Positions 33,483-42,075 of a stretch of DNA of 64,000 nt are shown here, one piece after another. The DNA is from Kribbella italica (GTDB lineage Bacteria; Actinomycetota; Actinomycetes; Propionibacteriales; Kribbellaceae): assembly GCF_014205135.1 (NCBI RefSeq), contig NZ_JACHMY010000001.1, forward strand, positions 744,001 to 808,000. Reading direction: 5' to 3'. The notes below the pieces were generated by a model. That model searched no databases, was not told the DNA's origin, and saw only the letters and a program-made list of their open reading frames with translations. How positions within the stretch are numbered: position 1 is the stretch's first letter; every line of letters begins with the position of its first letter. Both the position numbers and the translations under genes were made by a program.

Positions 33483-33598
33483 GTGAACGGGGCGGGAGTT
33501 CGTTCACCATGGTGTCGCGGTTTCTGTAACTTTTCTACTACTCGGTGTGAACAGCTCTCGTGCGATCATCGGCGCGACGATCGAACGGGGAGTGAACG
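33483..33598. promoter_or_regulatory. Cluster of PHO-box half-site motifs between phoD and the deiminase-family gene
   Basis: GTTCAC (or its complement GTGAAC) occurs four times in 116 bases: 33483-33488 (minus), 33502-33507 (plus), 33547-33552 (minus) and 33592-33597 (minus). The plus copy is the start of GTTCACC and lies 17-18 bases upstream of a TAACTT -10 (33526-33531) on the + strand. A perfect 10-base palindrome CACCATGGTG covers its end. PhoP control of phoD is known in actinomycetes; here it is inferred. Confidence 0.45.
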
Positions 33599-35035
33599 AT
33601 GCTGGGCCGGCGGGAGCTGCTGCGTGCCACGGGAGTGGCGGGACTGGGGATGGTCGTGGGTGGGTGCCGCGAGGAGCCGAACGGGGACGCGCGGCCGACG
33701 AGCGGGACGCCCGCGAGCGGGACCCCCGGCGGGACGCCGTCGGGCGGGCCTGGGGCGACGGGGTTCCGGATGCCGGCCGAGGGTGGGCCGCACGAGGTGA
33801 CCTGGATGGCGTACGGCGCGACGCCGGGCGTGTGGGGTGAGGACTCCGTTTCGCCGTACGGGCGGGATCTGCGCAACAGCCGGATCGTCGCGCGGCAGGA
33901 CCTGGTCCGGCTCGCGGCGACGATCGCGCGGTTCGAGCCGGTCGTGCTGCTGGTGAACTCCGCGGCCGACGAGGCCGAGGCGCGACGGTTCCTGGCGGAA
34001 TGCACCGCTGGACGCTCGGTGAAGGATCAGGTGGGCGACGAGCTCGATCGGTCCGGCCGGATCTACGCGGGTGGTGAGAAGCTGCCTGCGATCGGGAGCG
34101 TGGAGTTCGTCCGGATGCCGCTGAACGACCTGTGGGCGCGCGACACCGCGCCGGTCTTCGTCCGCGACGCGGGTGGACGACTGCACGGCGTCGACCTGAA
34201 CTTCAACGGCTGGGGGCAGTGGCCGCCGCGCACCGGGCTGCCGGGCTGGCGCAAGGACCCGGTCAAGACGCGGAACGGGATCCGGGATCAACCGGTCACG
34301 CGGGACCGTGGCGTCGCGGCGGGGATCGCTGTCCAGGGTGACGTGCAGGTCGTGCGGACCTGGTTGACGATGGAAGGCGGCGGGCTGGAGGTCAACGGCG
34401 CCGGTCTGGGGGTCGCGACCGAGAGCTGCATTCTCAACCCGAACCGGAACCCGGGTCGCACGAAGGCGCAGGTCGAGGCGGAGCTGCGGCGGGTGTTCGG
34501 GGTCGAGCGGATGCTGTGGATGCCGGGGCGGCCGGGGATCGAGCTGACCGACTGGCACGTGGACTTCCTTGCCCGATTCGTTGCCCCTGGCAATCTCCTG
34601 TACGCCGCGTCGGACGATCCGGAGGACGAGCCCGACCAGCGCGCGCTGCGCGCGGGAGTGGACCGGATCAACACGCTGCCGGCGAACGAGCGCGCCTTGC
34701 TGCTCGGTGGTGCGGATCGCCTGACGCTGCACGCGGTGCAGCCGCCCGACCCGGAGCAGGTCTTCGCGGCGTACCAGGCGCGCAACCGCGCGCTGCCGAT
34801 CACCGAGCGCGGTGCCGACGAGTTCGCCGAGACGGCCGCGACCGGGTATGTCGGGTACTACGAGGCCAACGGGTGCGTGGTGCTCGGGCAGTTCGGGGAT
34901 CTCGACGCCGACCAGGCGGCGTACGACCTGCTCTCGGAGCTGTACCCGGATCGGATCGTCGTACAGATCACCACGGACGGGCTCGCGAACGCCGGCGGGA
35001 CGATCCACTGCGCGACCCAGCAGCAGCCCGCCTGA
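33599..35035 (+). CDS. Agmatine deiminase / peptidylarginine deiminase family, predicted Tat lipoprotein
   Basis: 478 residues. Family enzymes convert agmatine to N-carbamoylputrescine. The N terminus is R-R-E-L-L-R-A-T-G-V-A-G followed by a lipobox ending G-G-C, then a Ser/Pro/Gly-rich spacer, so the protein should be anchored outside the membrane, unlike the cytosolic AguA. Core motifs: M-P-L-N-D-L-W-A-R-D-T-A-P-V near residue 180, G-W-G-Q, G-G-G-L-E-V-N-G near 262, D-W-H-V-D-F-L-A-R near 318 and the catalytic cysteine in G-G-T-I-H-C-A-T-Q-Q-Q-P at the C terminus. All catalytic residues are retained. Substrate outside the cell (agmatine or peptide-linked arginine) is unknown. Confidence 0.88.
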   Translation: MLGRRELLRATGVAGLGMVVGGCREEPNGDARPTSGTPASGTPGGTPSGGPGATGFRMPAEGGPHEVTWMAYGATPGVWGEDSVSPYGRDLRNSRIVARQDLVRLAATIARFEPVVLLVNSAADEAEARRFLAECTAGRSVKDQVGDELDRSGRIYAGGEKLPAIGSVEFVRMPLNDLWARDTAPVFVRDAGGRLHGVDLNFNGWGQWPPRTGLPGWRKDPVKTRNGIRDQPVTRDRGVAAGIAVQGDVQVVRTWLTMEGGGLEVNGAGLGVATESCILNPNRNPGRTKAQVEAELRRVFGVERMLWMPGRPGIELTDWHVDFLARFVAPGNLLYAASDDPEDEPDQRALRAGVDRINTLPANERALLLGGADRLTLHAVQPPDPEQVFAAYQARNRALPITERGADEFAETAATGYVGYYEANGCVVLGQFGDLDADQAAYDLLSELYPDRIVVQITTDGLANAGGTIHCATQQQPA

Positions 35036-35046
35036 GCGGGCTGCTG
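35021..35046. terminator. Bidirectional terminator hairpin between convergent genes
   Basis: Perfect 11-bp stem CAGCAGCCCGC / GCGGGCTGCTG with a 4-base loop. The stop codon of the deiminase-family gene sits at the loop. The next gene converges 14 bases further on, so the hairpin can end both transcripts. Confidence 0.7.
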
Positions 35047-35059
35047 CCGGGCCGATCCG

Positions 35060-37282
35060 CTAGGGGTAGTTGACCCACTGGGCGACGTTGGTGCTCGAGT
35101 TGGACGGACCGCCGGTGTTGTTGATGACGTGGTTGATCGTGCCGCGGCCGCCGAGCGAGACCGTGACCATGTTGTGGAACTTCACGCCGGCCTTGTTCGG
35201 CACCTCGAAGGCGCGTTCGGCGACGATGCTGGCGTCGCTGGTGAAGACGCAGTAGCTGCCGAGCCCCCACGCCTCGTGCGTGGTGACCGAGTCGGCCACC
35301 TTGTACGCGGCGTACCCGCGGGTGGACCCGTTCATCCAGGCGCCCTGGTTCGGCGGGTCGTACGGCATCTCGTTCTGGTAGAAGTACGTCCGGCCGCCGT
35401 TGCCGTTCCAGATCGTCTGGTACTTCTGGTAGTGCTCGACGAACAGCCCGTACGCCGTGACGTTGTCGCCGTTGACGACCAGGCCGGTGTCGGCGGTGTT
35501 GGTGCCCCAGCCGACGCCGATCGAGTGGTCACCGCGCCACAGCCACGCGTGGTCGAGGATCACGTGGTCGCTGTTGATCCGCAGCGTCTCGGTCGCCCGG
35601 CCGACCGCTGAACCGCCAATCCGGAAGTACACGTCGTGCAGCGACGTCGGGTTCGCGCTGTGGTCGGCCGAGGCACCGGTCTGGCCGACCTCCATCAGCA
35701 GCGCCGAGTTCGTCGGCGCCGCGTCGATCAGCAGGCCGGCGATCTTGACGCCGTCCACGTCCGCGACGGTGATCGCGCTGTTGCCGTTGGTCGGCATCAC
35801 CGTGGCCAGGCCGAGGCCCAGTGCGACGGTGTCCGGCCGGGTGATCCGCAGCGGCTCGCTGAGCCGGAAGATGCCCGGGGTGAACAGGAGATTCTTGCCC
35901 GCGGCAAGTTCCGCGTTCAGTGTCGCGGCCGAGACGCCCGGTTTGGCGATGTAGAACTGGCTGATCGGCAGCGACTGGCCCGCGGGGTTGCCGCTGGTCC
36001 AGCTCGGGCCGGCCGAGTTCGTCCGGATCGCCGGGACGAACACCTGGTACGCACCGGCGTTGTCGATGTAGAGGTACGGCTTCTCCCGGACCACCGGCGT
36101 CTGCGCGACCTTCGTGTACGGCGGGTTCGGGAAGTTGCCGGCCGGCGCGTTCTGCGCGCCGACGAAGACCATGTTCCAGTTCTGGCCGGTCCAGCTGCCC
36201 CAGTTGGTGTTGCGCGACAGCCACTGCTGCTGGCTGCCCGACCGGACCTGGCCGTCGACGAGCATGTCGGCCATGAAGCCGCCGCTGGCCCAGCCGCCGT
36301 CGTCCAGCGCGAGGTTGCCCTTCAGATGCATCCGCCGGTACGCCGACGCCTGGCTGACCGCCCACCGGTCGAGCCCGCCGGGCGGGGTGACCGTCAGGCC
36401 CTCGGCGCCGCGCCAGAAGTTGTGGGTCGCGTTCTGCGGTGGGAACCAGTCGGCCTCGACGTGCACGGCGCCGTTGATGTTCACGCTGCCCGGCGTCAGG
36501 CCGAGGCCCGCGACCTGGGTGAAGAAGCCGACGTTCGCGCTGACGTTGTAGTTGCCGGGCTTGAAGAGGAGGGCGTAGCGCTGTTCGCCGTACTGGTTCT
36601 CCTCCTGCTGGTCGAACACCTGGTCCAGGCGGCCCTGGATCTGGCTGGCAGGCATCGACGGGTCGAAGACCGAGACGTTCGGGCCGAGGTCCGGCGTACC
36701 GGGCGGGTTGGTCGGGGGCGTGCCGTCCACAGGGCTGATCCTGAACGATTGGGCGGCGCTGCCGTTGCAGGTGTACTGCTGCAGCTGGACGCTGTCCGCG
36801 GTCGCGGCGGACGGGACGTCGAGGCACTTGCCGCTGTTGCGGTTGACGAGGTGGTACGCGCCGTCGGCCTCCTCGACCGGGCGGAACTGCTGGTTGTTGC
36901 CGTTGCCGAAGGCCCACAAGTGGATCAGCGCGCCGTCGGCGGCGGAGACGTTGCTGACGTCCAGCACCTGGGCCGGGGCGTTGCGCGCGTTGATCCGCAC
37001 GTAGCCGTCGGAGGTCGGCTGGAACTGCCACTGCTGGGCGGTGCTGGAGTTGCAGGCGTACTGCTGGACGGCGGTGCCGTTCGCCGTACCGGCCGCGCGG
37101 GCGTCGACGCACTTGCCGCTGTGCTTGGCGGCGACGGTGTTCCAGCCGGTGGGGGAGATGGCGGCGATGGCGGCCGGTGAGGTCACCACGGACAGAGCGG
37201 TGGCGACGACGGCGGCCACCAGAGACGCCGCGACCGCCGCGCGGGCACGCGGCGGTCGACGGAGCGGGGCGACTCCAGGCAT
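35060..37282 (-). CDS. Secreted ricin-B-lectin / right-handed beta-helix protein (putative glycoside hydrolase)
   Basis: 740 residues, ATG preceded by AGAGGAGAA. Signal peptide to ~residue 40. Residues 45-195 are a ricin-type lectin (CBM13) with three Q-x-W-like repeats (Q-Q-W-Q-F, Q-Q-F-R-P, Q-S-F-R-I) and G-K-C-V/L-D motifs. A Thr/Pro linker follows. Residues 205-740 form a pectate-lyase-like beta-helix (A-L-L-F-K-P-G-N-Y, H-V-I-L-D-H-A-W-L-W-R-G-D-H, V-T-A-Y-G-L-F-V-E-H). Proteins with this layout are common in streptomycete secretomes and are often mis-annotated. A carbohydrate-active role (GH55-like or related) is inferred, and I cannot name the substrate. Confidence 0.78.
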   Translation of the reverse strand: MPGVAPLRRPPRARAAVAASLVAAVVATALSVVTSPAAIAAISPTGWNTVAAKHSGKCVDARAAGTANGTAVQQYACNSSTAQQWQFQPTSDGYVRINARNAPAQVLDVSNVSAADGALIHLWAFGNGNNQQFRPVEEADGAYHLVNRNSGKCLDVPSAATADSVQLQQYTCNGSAAQSFRISPVDGTPPTNPPGTPDLGPNVSVFDPSMPASQIQGRLDQVFDQQEENQYGEQRYALLFKPGNYNVSANVGFFTQVAGLGLTPGSVNINGAVHVEADWFPPQNATHNFWRGAEGLTVTPPGGLDRWAVSQASAYRRMHLKGNLALDDGGWASGGFMADMLVDGQVRSGSQQQWLSRNTNWGSWTGQNWNMVFVGAQNAPAGNFPNPPYTKVAQTPVVREKPYLYIDNAGAYQVFVPAIRTNSAGPSWTSGNPAGQSLPISQFYIAKPGVSAATLNAELAAGKNLLFTPGIFRLSEPLRITRPDTVALGLGLATVMPTNGNSAITVADVDGVKIAGLLIDAAPTNSALLMEVGQTGASADHSANPTSLHDVYFRIGGSAVGRATETLRINSDHVILDHAWLWRGDHSIGVGWGTNTADTGLVVNGDNVTAYGLFVEHYQKYQTIWNGNGGRTYFYQNEMPYDPPNQGAWMNGSTRGYAAYKVADSVTTHEAWGLGSYCVFTSDASIVAERAFEVPNKAGVKFHNMVTVSLGGRGTINHVINNTGGPSNSSTNVAQWVNYP

Positions 37283-37339
37283 GGGTGTTCTCCTCTGAAA
37301 GGGAATGACCTCAAAGGAAAACGAACTTCTTTACTTAAT

Positions 37340-38251
37340 TCAAGAGGTAGAAGAAGGGTCGTCGGATTCCGGAACCGCTTCCGGTGCGGTCTGCTGGCTC
37401 GCGCCGTTCGGCAGGGCGGCGAGGATCGCGTTGAACCGGCGGACGTAGTCCTCGTAGCGGCCGGCCTCCTGGTTGACCAGGCCCTGGACGCGGCGCTGCA
37501 GGTCGGCGTACCGGCCCTCCTCCTGGTCGGTCAGGGCTTGCACGCGGTTGGCCAGATCGGCGTACCGCTGGGCCTCCGCGGTCTGGAACTTGCGCAGCTC
37601 GGCGAGTACCTCGTCGGCGTTTGCCATGTCGTCTCCATCGGGTCCGGCCCGCAGTACGGCGGCCAGGTCGGTACGGAACTTGTTCATCGGGTTACGGCCC
37701 GGGTCGGTCTTGCGGCGGGTGTGCTCGCGGTGACCGATCACCGCGAGCGCGTTCCAGCCGTGGAAGTCGCAGACCGCGGCGGCGTGCAGCAACGCCGTGC
37801 GGTACGCCGCCGCGGTCATCGCCCGCGCGCCGTCGTACCGGACCTCGTTGCCGTAGTAGTGCGCGTTGCCGTCGACGTTGTCGGCGCCCGGTCTCAGCTC
37901 GGACGCGTAGCCGGCGTAGTTCTGCGCGGTCACCCGGCTCAGCGTGGTCTGCGACCCGCGGCCGGCGTGGTTGGCCCGGCCGACCGCGCCGACGTGCAGG
38001 TCGCCGTCCATGTCGGTCGACACGTTGCACAACGGCCCGGGGATGCCCTCCTCGGCCCGGCCGCGCACGAACAGGAAGTTCAGGTAGTCGTCGCTCTGGG
38101 AGTTGCTGCCGGTGTGGTGCACCATCACCCCGCGCACGTCCCCGAACGCGCCGGGCCGGCCTCGCGTCCGCCATCCCGGGTACTCCCGGAACTTGACCCC
38201 CCACTTCCGCAACGCCGCCACCGTCTGGTCAGCCGTCATCGGTCGGGCCAA
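37340..38251 (-). CDS. N-acetylmuramoyl-L-alanine amidase, endolysin-like
   Basis: 303 residues from TTG 38251 (GAGGTG upstream); an ATG at 38239 is the alternative. Amidase_2 domain at 20-200 with zinc ligands in V-M-V-H-H-T-G-S, V-G-A-V-G-R-A-N-H-A-G and I-G-H-R-E-H-T-R-R-K-T-D-P-G. It cleaves the lactoyl-Ala bond of peptidoglycan. No signal peptide, which is unusual for a housekeeping amidase and typical of phage endolysins. Residues 215-270 are an 18-residue coiled-coil repeat (R-Y-A-D-L-A-N-R-V-Q-A-L, R-Y-A-D-L-Q-R-R-V-Q-G-L, R-Y-E-D-Y-V-R-R-F-N-A-I). No other phage gene is nearby. Confidence 0.85.
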   Translation of the reverse strand: MARPMTADQTVAALRKWGVKFREYPGWRTRGRPGAFGDVRGVMVHHTGSNSQSDDYLNFLFVRGRAEEGIPGPLCNVSTDMDGDLHVGAVGRANHAGRGSQTTLSRVTAQNYAGYASELRPGADNVDGNAHYYGNEVRYDGARAMTAAAYRTALLHAAAVCDFHGWNALAVIGHREHTRRKTDPGRNPMNKFRTDLAAVLRAGPDGDDMANADEVLAELRKFQTAEAQRYADLANRVQALTDQEEGRYADLQRRVQGLVNQEAGRYEDYVRRFNAILAALPNGASQQTAPEAVPESDDPSSTS

Positions 38252-38400
38252 AACAACACCTCACACGCCTCACGTCTTCACCGACAGTGGCAAAGCTCGT
38301 ACTGGGTGTAGTCCCCACCCAGCCCCCAGGTAAACCTCACCGTCCGAGGAACCTACTCACTCCCGGTGGCCGCGTCGAGGGACCAGGCGAAAACTTGGGG

Positions 38401-39474
38401 TTACTGGCTGAGGAGCGGGAGGAGTTGGTCGCCGACGCGGATGATCTCCTCGCGGTACGGCGTGTCCGACAGGATGAAGTGGCTGAGGCCGAGGTCCTGG
38501 TACTTGCGCAGCGACTTGGCGACGTCCTCGGCGGAGCCGACGAGCCAGGTGGTGCCGGCGCCTCCGCCGCCGTACTTGCCGGGGGCGGTGTAGAGGTTGT
38601 CGTCGAGCACGTCGCCGCGCTCGGCGAGCTCGAGGAGGCGTTGCTGGCCGACGGCCTTGAACCGCCGGGCGTTGGGGCCGTGGGTGTCGCGGAAGTTGGT
38701 GTCCTGTGCCATCTTCTCGACCTTGGCCTCGGCGTCGGCCCAGGCCTCTTCGGTGGTGTCGCGGATCAGTGTGGTGATGCGGAGGCCGTACTCCAGCGGC
38801 TTGTGCTCACGACCGAGCTCCTGCTGCAGGCCGTCGAGGCGGTCGATGCGTTCGGCGATGCCGTCGAGCGGCTCGCCCCAGAAGAGCTGGACGTCGGCGT
38901 CGGTGGCCGAGACGCGTTCGGCGGCGGGAGAGGCGCCGCCGAAGTACAGGCGAGGGTGCGGCCGGCCTTCTCTGGCGACCGGCCGGGTGGCGACGGTCGA
39001 GTTGGTGACCTGGAAGTGCTCGCCGGTGAAGGTGACGTCCTCCTCGGTCCACAACCGTCGTACGAGCTGGAGGAACTCCTTGGTCCGCGTGTACCGCTGC
39101 GCCTGGTCGCCCTCGCTGTCGCCGTACGCCGCGAGGTTGTCCTGCCCGGACACGATGTTGATCAGCAGCCGCCCGTCGCTCAGTCCGTCGAGCGTGCTCG
39201 CGGCCGACGCGAAGTGCGCGGGGTGCCAGTAGCCCGGCCGGATCGCGGCCAGCGGCTGGAACGTCGTGGTCCGCGCGGCGAGCGCCGTCGCGACGGTCAG
39301 CGTGTCCGGCCGCCCCCAGCCGGTCCCGAGCAGCGCACCGCCCCACCCGTGCTCCTCGGTCAACCGCGCGAGGCCGGTCAACCGCTCCAGACTGTTGTGC
39401 CCTTCGGTGGTGTCGTCACCCCGGTGTCCGGGCTGCACCTGGTTGGGGATGTACCAGAGGAACTCGAGGCTCAT
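38401..39474 (-). CDS. ssuD: FMNH2-dependent alkanesulfonate monooxygenase (LLM class)
   Basis: Releases sulfite from alkanesulfonates when sulfate is scarce. 357 residues, ATG 39474 with GAAAGGTC upstream. The N terminus M-S-L-E-F-L-W-Y-I-P is the SsuD hallmark. G-W-G-G-A-L-L-G-T-G, A-A-I-R-P-G-Y-W-H-P, I-V-S-G-Q-D and R-Y-T-R-T-K-E-F-L continue the family pattern. No ssuABC transporter or ssuE reductase is adjacent, so it must draw FMNH2 and substrate from elsewhere. An A+T-rich stretch at 39535-39560 probably holds its promoter. Confidence 0.9.
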   Translation of the reverse strand: MSLEFLWYIPNQVQPGHRGDDTTEGHNSLERLTGLARLTEEHGWGGALLGTGWGRPDTLTVATALAARTTTFQPLAAIRPGYWHPAHFASAASTLDGLSDGRLLINIVSGQDNLAAYGDSEGDQAQRYTRTKEFLQLVRRLWTEEDVTFTGEHFQVTNSTVATRPVAREGRPHPRLYFGGASPAAERVSATDADVQLFWGEPLDGIAERIDRLDGLQQELGREHKPLEYGLRITTLIRDTTEEAWADAEAKVEKMAQDTNFRDTHGPNARRFKAVGQQRLLELAERGDVLDDNLYTAPGKYGGGGAGTTWLVGSAEDVAKSLRKYQDLGLSHFILSDTPYREEIIRVGDQLLPLLSQ

Positions 39475-39591
39475 GCGCCGACCTTTCGACCCAGGACAAC
39501 CGCCGACGGAAGCGGCTGTCGCGACGCGAAGAAGCTTATTACAGCTCAATTACTCGACTTAGGTCGTCTCACGGACAGAGCACGCTCCCGC

Positions 39592-39645
39592 CGGCGCAAT
39601 CGGCGCAATCGGCGCAATCGGCGCAATCGGCGCACCCGGCGCACC
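39592..39645. repeat. Six-unit 9-bp tandem repeat
   Basis: Four exact copies of CGGCGCAAT followed by two of CGGCGCACC, head to tail. It sits in the ~300-base non-coding stretch between ssuD and the broken dioxygenase gene. No gene is supported over it, although the 9-bp unit keeps frames open on both strands. Confidence 0.95.
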
Positions 39646-39768
39646 CGGGGGCTCGGCCGACTGCTCCCGTTCCCCACGACTGCCGCGGTACATCGGGCCA
39701 GTGGTCACAATCGGGACCAGTCGTCGCGGAACACGCCAGTGGACCACACAAGATCCACGGATTCAGGC

Positions 39769-40095
39769 TCAGCTCGCCTTCTGGCCGGCGAACGCGTCCA
39801 GGATCGCCGCTTCCACCGGGTACGCCGTACTGCGGTCCGCCAGCGCGAACGGTTCCAGCAGCGCGATCCCCGGCTGGGTGATGATCCGCGGTGTCGTGCC
39901 CCGATGCGGCCACGAGGCGGCGTGGACGAGGAAGGGGTGGCAGAGGAACACGTCGCCCGCAGTACCGGTCGCGTACACCACCGGGCGATGCGCACTGGCC
40001 GCGTCCACCGGCGGACCGGCCGCGGCCATGTCGAGCCCCTCGTCGCCGGCCGGCGCGAGCACCCTCGCCGCGTGCCTTTGCTTCGCCATTGACAT
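39769..40095 (-). pseudogene. Remnant of a phytanoyl-CoA dioxygenase (PhyH) family gene
   Basis: About 108 codons matching only the C-terminal third of PhyH proteins (normally 250-300 residues). A-T-G-T-A-G-D-V-F-L-C-H-P-F-L-V-H-A-A-S and R-G-T-T-P-R-I-I-T-Q-P give the second metal-binding His and the 2-oxoglutarate Arg. The first His-x-Asp pair and the rest of the jelly roll are missing. The upstream part has been replaced by the promoter region of the GH76 gene. A Met at 40095 could start a short protein, but it could not be an active oxygenase. Confidence 0.7.
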
Positions 40096-40145
40096 CGTTG
40101 TCCGCGGTGGTGACGATACTGACGCACGCCGAAGGAAACGTTTCC
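40089..40145 (+). promoter_or_regulatory. Promoter and LacI-type operator of the GH76 gene
   Basis: TTGACA (40089-40094) and GATACT (40115-40120), with a somewhat long 20-base spacer, are followed by the perfect 12-base palindrome GGAAACGTTTCC (40134-40145) with a central CG. That is the classic shape of LacI/CcpA-family operators, placed just after the expected transcript start. The regulator is not in this neighbourhood. Confidence 0.6.
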
Positions 40146-40190
40146 AATTCTGGTCGGCCGAGCCGCCTGGAACCTCGAGGAGATCCGCCC

Positions 40191-42074
40191 ATGATCCTGA
40201 GTCGTTCACGTGTCCTGCGCGCGCTGACCGCCGGCGCGGCAACGCTGGCCGTCGGGCTGGTGCCCGTCCTGCCGGCCGGAGCCGATCCCGGGGGAGGTGC
40301 CGACGGCCCGACCGCGACCGCGCGGGCCCGGGTCGCGGCCGACGTCCTGATGAGCTCGTACGAGCCGGTCAAGGCGTGGTTCCCGTCCAGCTGGTGGAAC
40401 TCGGCCGTCGCCCTGCAGACCGTCGGTGACTACATGCAGCGCACCGGCGACCGCCGCTACCTGTGGCACCTGGACAACACGTTCGAGAAGGACAAGGGCG
40501 TCTTCCCGGCCGGCTACCTGTCGGGTGATCCGCTGCTCGGCAACTTCACCAGCCGTGCCATCGACGACTCCGAGTGGTGGGCGCTGACCTGGATTCAGGC
40601 CTACGACCTGACCAAGAACCGCAAGTACCTCGACATGGCGGTCACGATCGCGAAGTACGTCGAGGACTACTGGGACGACACCTGCGGCGGTGGTGTCTGG
40701 TGGGACGCCGAGCGGACCTACAAGAACGCCGTCACCAACGGCCTCTGGATCCGGCTCACCGCCGAGCTGCACAACCGGATCCCGGCCGACCGGCACTGGC
40801 TCGGCCGCGCGCAGCAGGGCTGGAAGTGGCTCACCGGCAGTGGCCTGATCAACGCCGACGGCCTGGTGAACGACGGCTTGACCACCAGCACCTGCAAGAG
40901 CAACAACGAGACGGTCTGGACCTACAACCAGGGCCTGGCGATCGGCTCCGGCCTCGAGCTGTGGCGCGCGACCCGCGATCCCCGGCTGCTGACCACCGTA
41001 CGGCGGTTGGCCGACGCCGCGGTGCGCGCCGGCGGGCTGGCCCCGAACGGGATTCTCACCGAGTCCTGCGAGGCGCCCGGCAAGTCCTGCGACGACAACC
41101 AGAAGCAGTTCAAGGGAATCTTCCAGCGCTACTGGATGGACCTGACGGACACCACGCACGACCGGCGCTACCTCGCTTTCCAGGCCCGGCAGGCCGCAAG
41201 CGTCTGGGACAACCGCGACGCGGCCGGACGGCTCGGGCTGCGGTGGTCCGGTGGCGAACCGAACGTCGTCGACTGGCGGACCCAGGCCAGTGCGCTCAGC
41301 GCGCTGATCGCCGACGTACCGGCGCGACCGCCGGTGCGGTCCCTGTCCGCGACCATGACTCCGGCGCAGCCCGTGGTGATGGCGTCCAGTGCAAGTGCGA
41401 CGAAGGTCAAGCTGACGGCTCGGCTCCAGGCCACGGCGCCTGCGGGTCAGCGAATCACCGCCGACGTCCGGGCGTCGGCTCCCGCGGGGTGGACGGTCAC
41501 GCCGCGCCGGGCGTCCGTGACCCTGCGCCCGAAGGGCAACGCCGTACCGGCACAGGCCGAGGTCGCGCTCGAGGTGACGATTCCCGCCGGTACGGCGGAC
41601 GGCCGCTATCCGGTGACCGTGAAGGCGACGTCCGGTCCGCTCCTCGCGTTCACCACCCAGGCGGAGATCCTGGTGGCGCGCTCAGTGGACTTCGACACCG
41701 GCACCGCGGCCGAGCTGCCCTGGCTGCACGACGCCGGCGGCTCGCAGAGCAACGGCGTCCAGAACCGCTTCGCCGACGGCAACGCGTACTTCGTCTACCG
41801 CTTCCCGTTCCCGTCCGGCACCACGTCGGCCTCCACGACGCTGACGCTCGACAACGAATACGTCGTCGAGGCGAGCGGCGACGGCCGGCAGTGGACCACG
41901 GTGGCGCGGGAGACCCGGCACATCCACGACAGCTCGAACAAGGCTGCGCACACGATTGACCTGACGCCGCATCTTGGCCCGGACAAGGCCGCCTACGTGC
42001 GCATCTCGGACTCGTTCCCCGAGGAGGGCTGGGGCGGGCGGCTGTACCACCTCAGCGCGACGTACGCCGGGTAG
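40191..42074 (+). CDS. Secreted GH76 alpha-1,6-mannanase with NEW3-like and C-terminal beta domains
   Basis: 627 residues, ATG 40191 after GAGGAG. Signal peptide to ~35. Residues 40-385 are the (alpha/alpha)6 barrel of GH76, with the catalytic Asp pair in R-A-I-D-D-S-E-W-W near 125 and T-Y-N-Q-G-L near 245. This family cleaves alpha-1,6-mannan backbones of fungal or mycobacterial cell walls. Residues ~400-500 form a NEW3-type Ig domain (V-T-I-P-A-G-T-A-D-G-R-Y-P-V-T-V). The last ~125 residues are a jelly roll (Y-F-V-Y-R-F-P-F, Y-V-R-I-S-D-S-F) likely to bind sugar. Under LacI-type control. Confidence 0.9.
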   Translation: MILSRSRVLRALTAGAATLAVGLVPVLPAGADPGGGADGPTATARARVAADVLMSSYEPVKAWFPSSWWNSAVALQTVGDYMQRTGDRRYLWHLDNTFEKDKGVFPAGYLSGDPLLGNFTSRAIDDSEWWALTWIQAYDLTKNRKYLDMAVTIAKYVEDYWDDTCGGGVWWDAERTYKNAVTNGLWIRLTAELHNRIPADRHWLGRAQQGWKWLTGSGLINADGLVNDGLTTSTCKSNNETVWTYNQGLAIGSGLELWRATRDPRLLTTVRRLADAAVRAGGLAPNGILTESCEAPGKSCDDNQKQFKGIFQRYWMDLTDTTHDRRYLAFQARQAASVWDNRDAAGRLGLRWSGGEPNVVDWRTQASALSALIADVPARPPVRSLSATMTPAQPVVMASSASATKVKLTARLQATAPAGQRITADVRASAPAGWTVTPRRASVTLRPKGNAVPAQAEVALEVTIPAGTADGRYPVTVKATSGPLLAFTTQAEILVARSVDFDTGTAAELPWLHDAGGSQSNGVQNRFADGNAYFVYRFPFPSGTTSASTTLTLDNEYVVEASGDGRQWTTVARETRHIHDSSNKAAHTIDLTPHLGPDKAAYVRISDSFPEEGWGGRLYHLSATYAG

Positions 42075-42075
42075 C

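Noticed and set aside
37340..38251. Prophage
   Set aside because: Only the amidase looks phage-like. No integrase, capsid, tail or holin gene and no att-like repeat around it.
39475..39549. Cysteine-containing N-terminal extension or leader peptide for ssuD
   Set aside because: An in-frame TTG would add 25 residues with two cysteines. The M-S-L-E-F-L-W-Y start fits the SsuD family and has a ribosome site; evidence for a leader is too weak.
39592..39645. Possible CRISPR-like array
   Set aside because: The units are 9 bp with no spacers and no cas genes; it is a plain tandem repeat.
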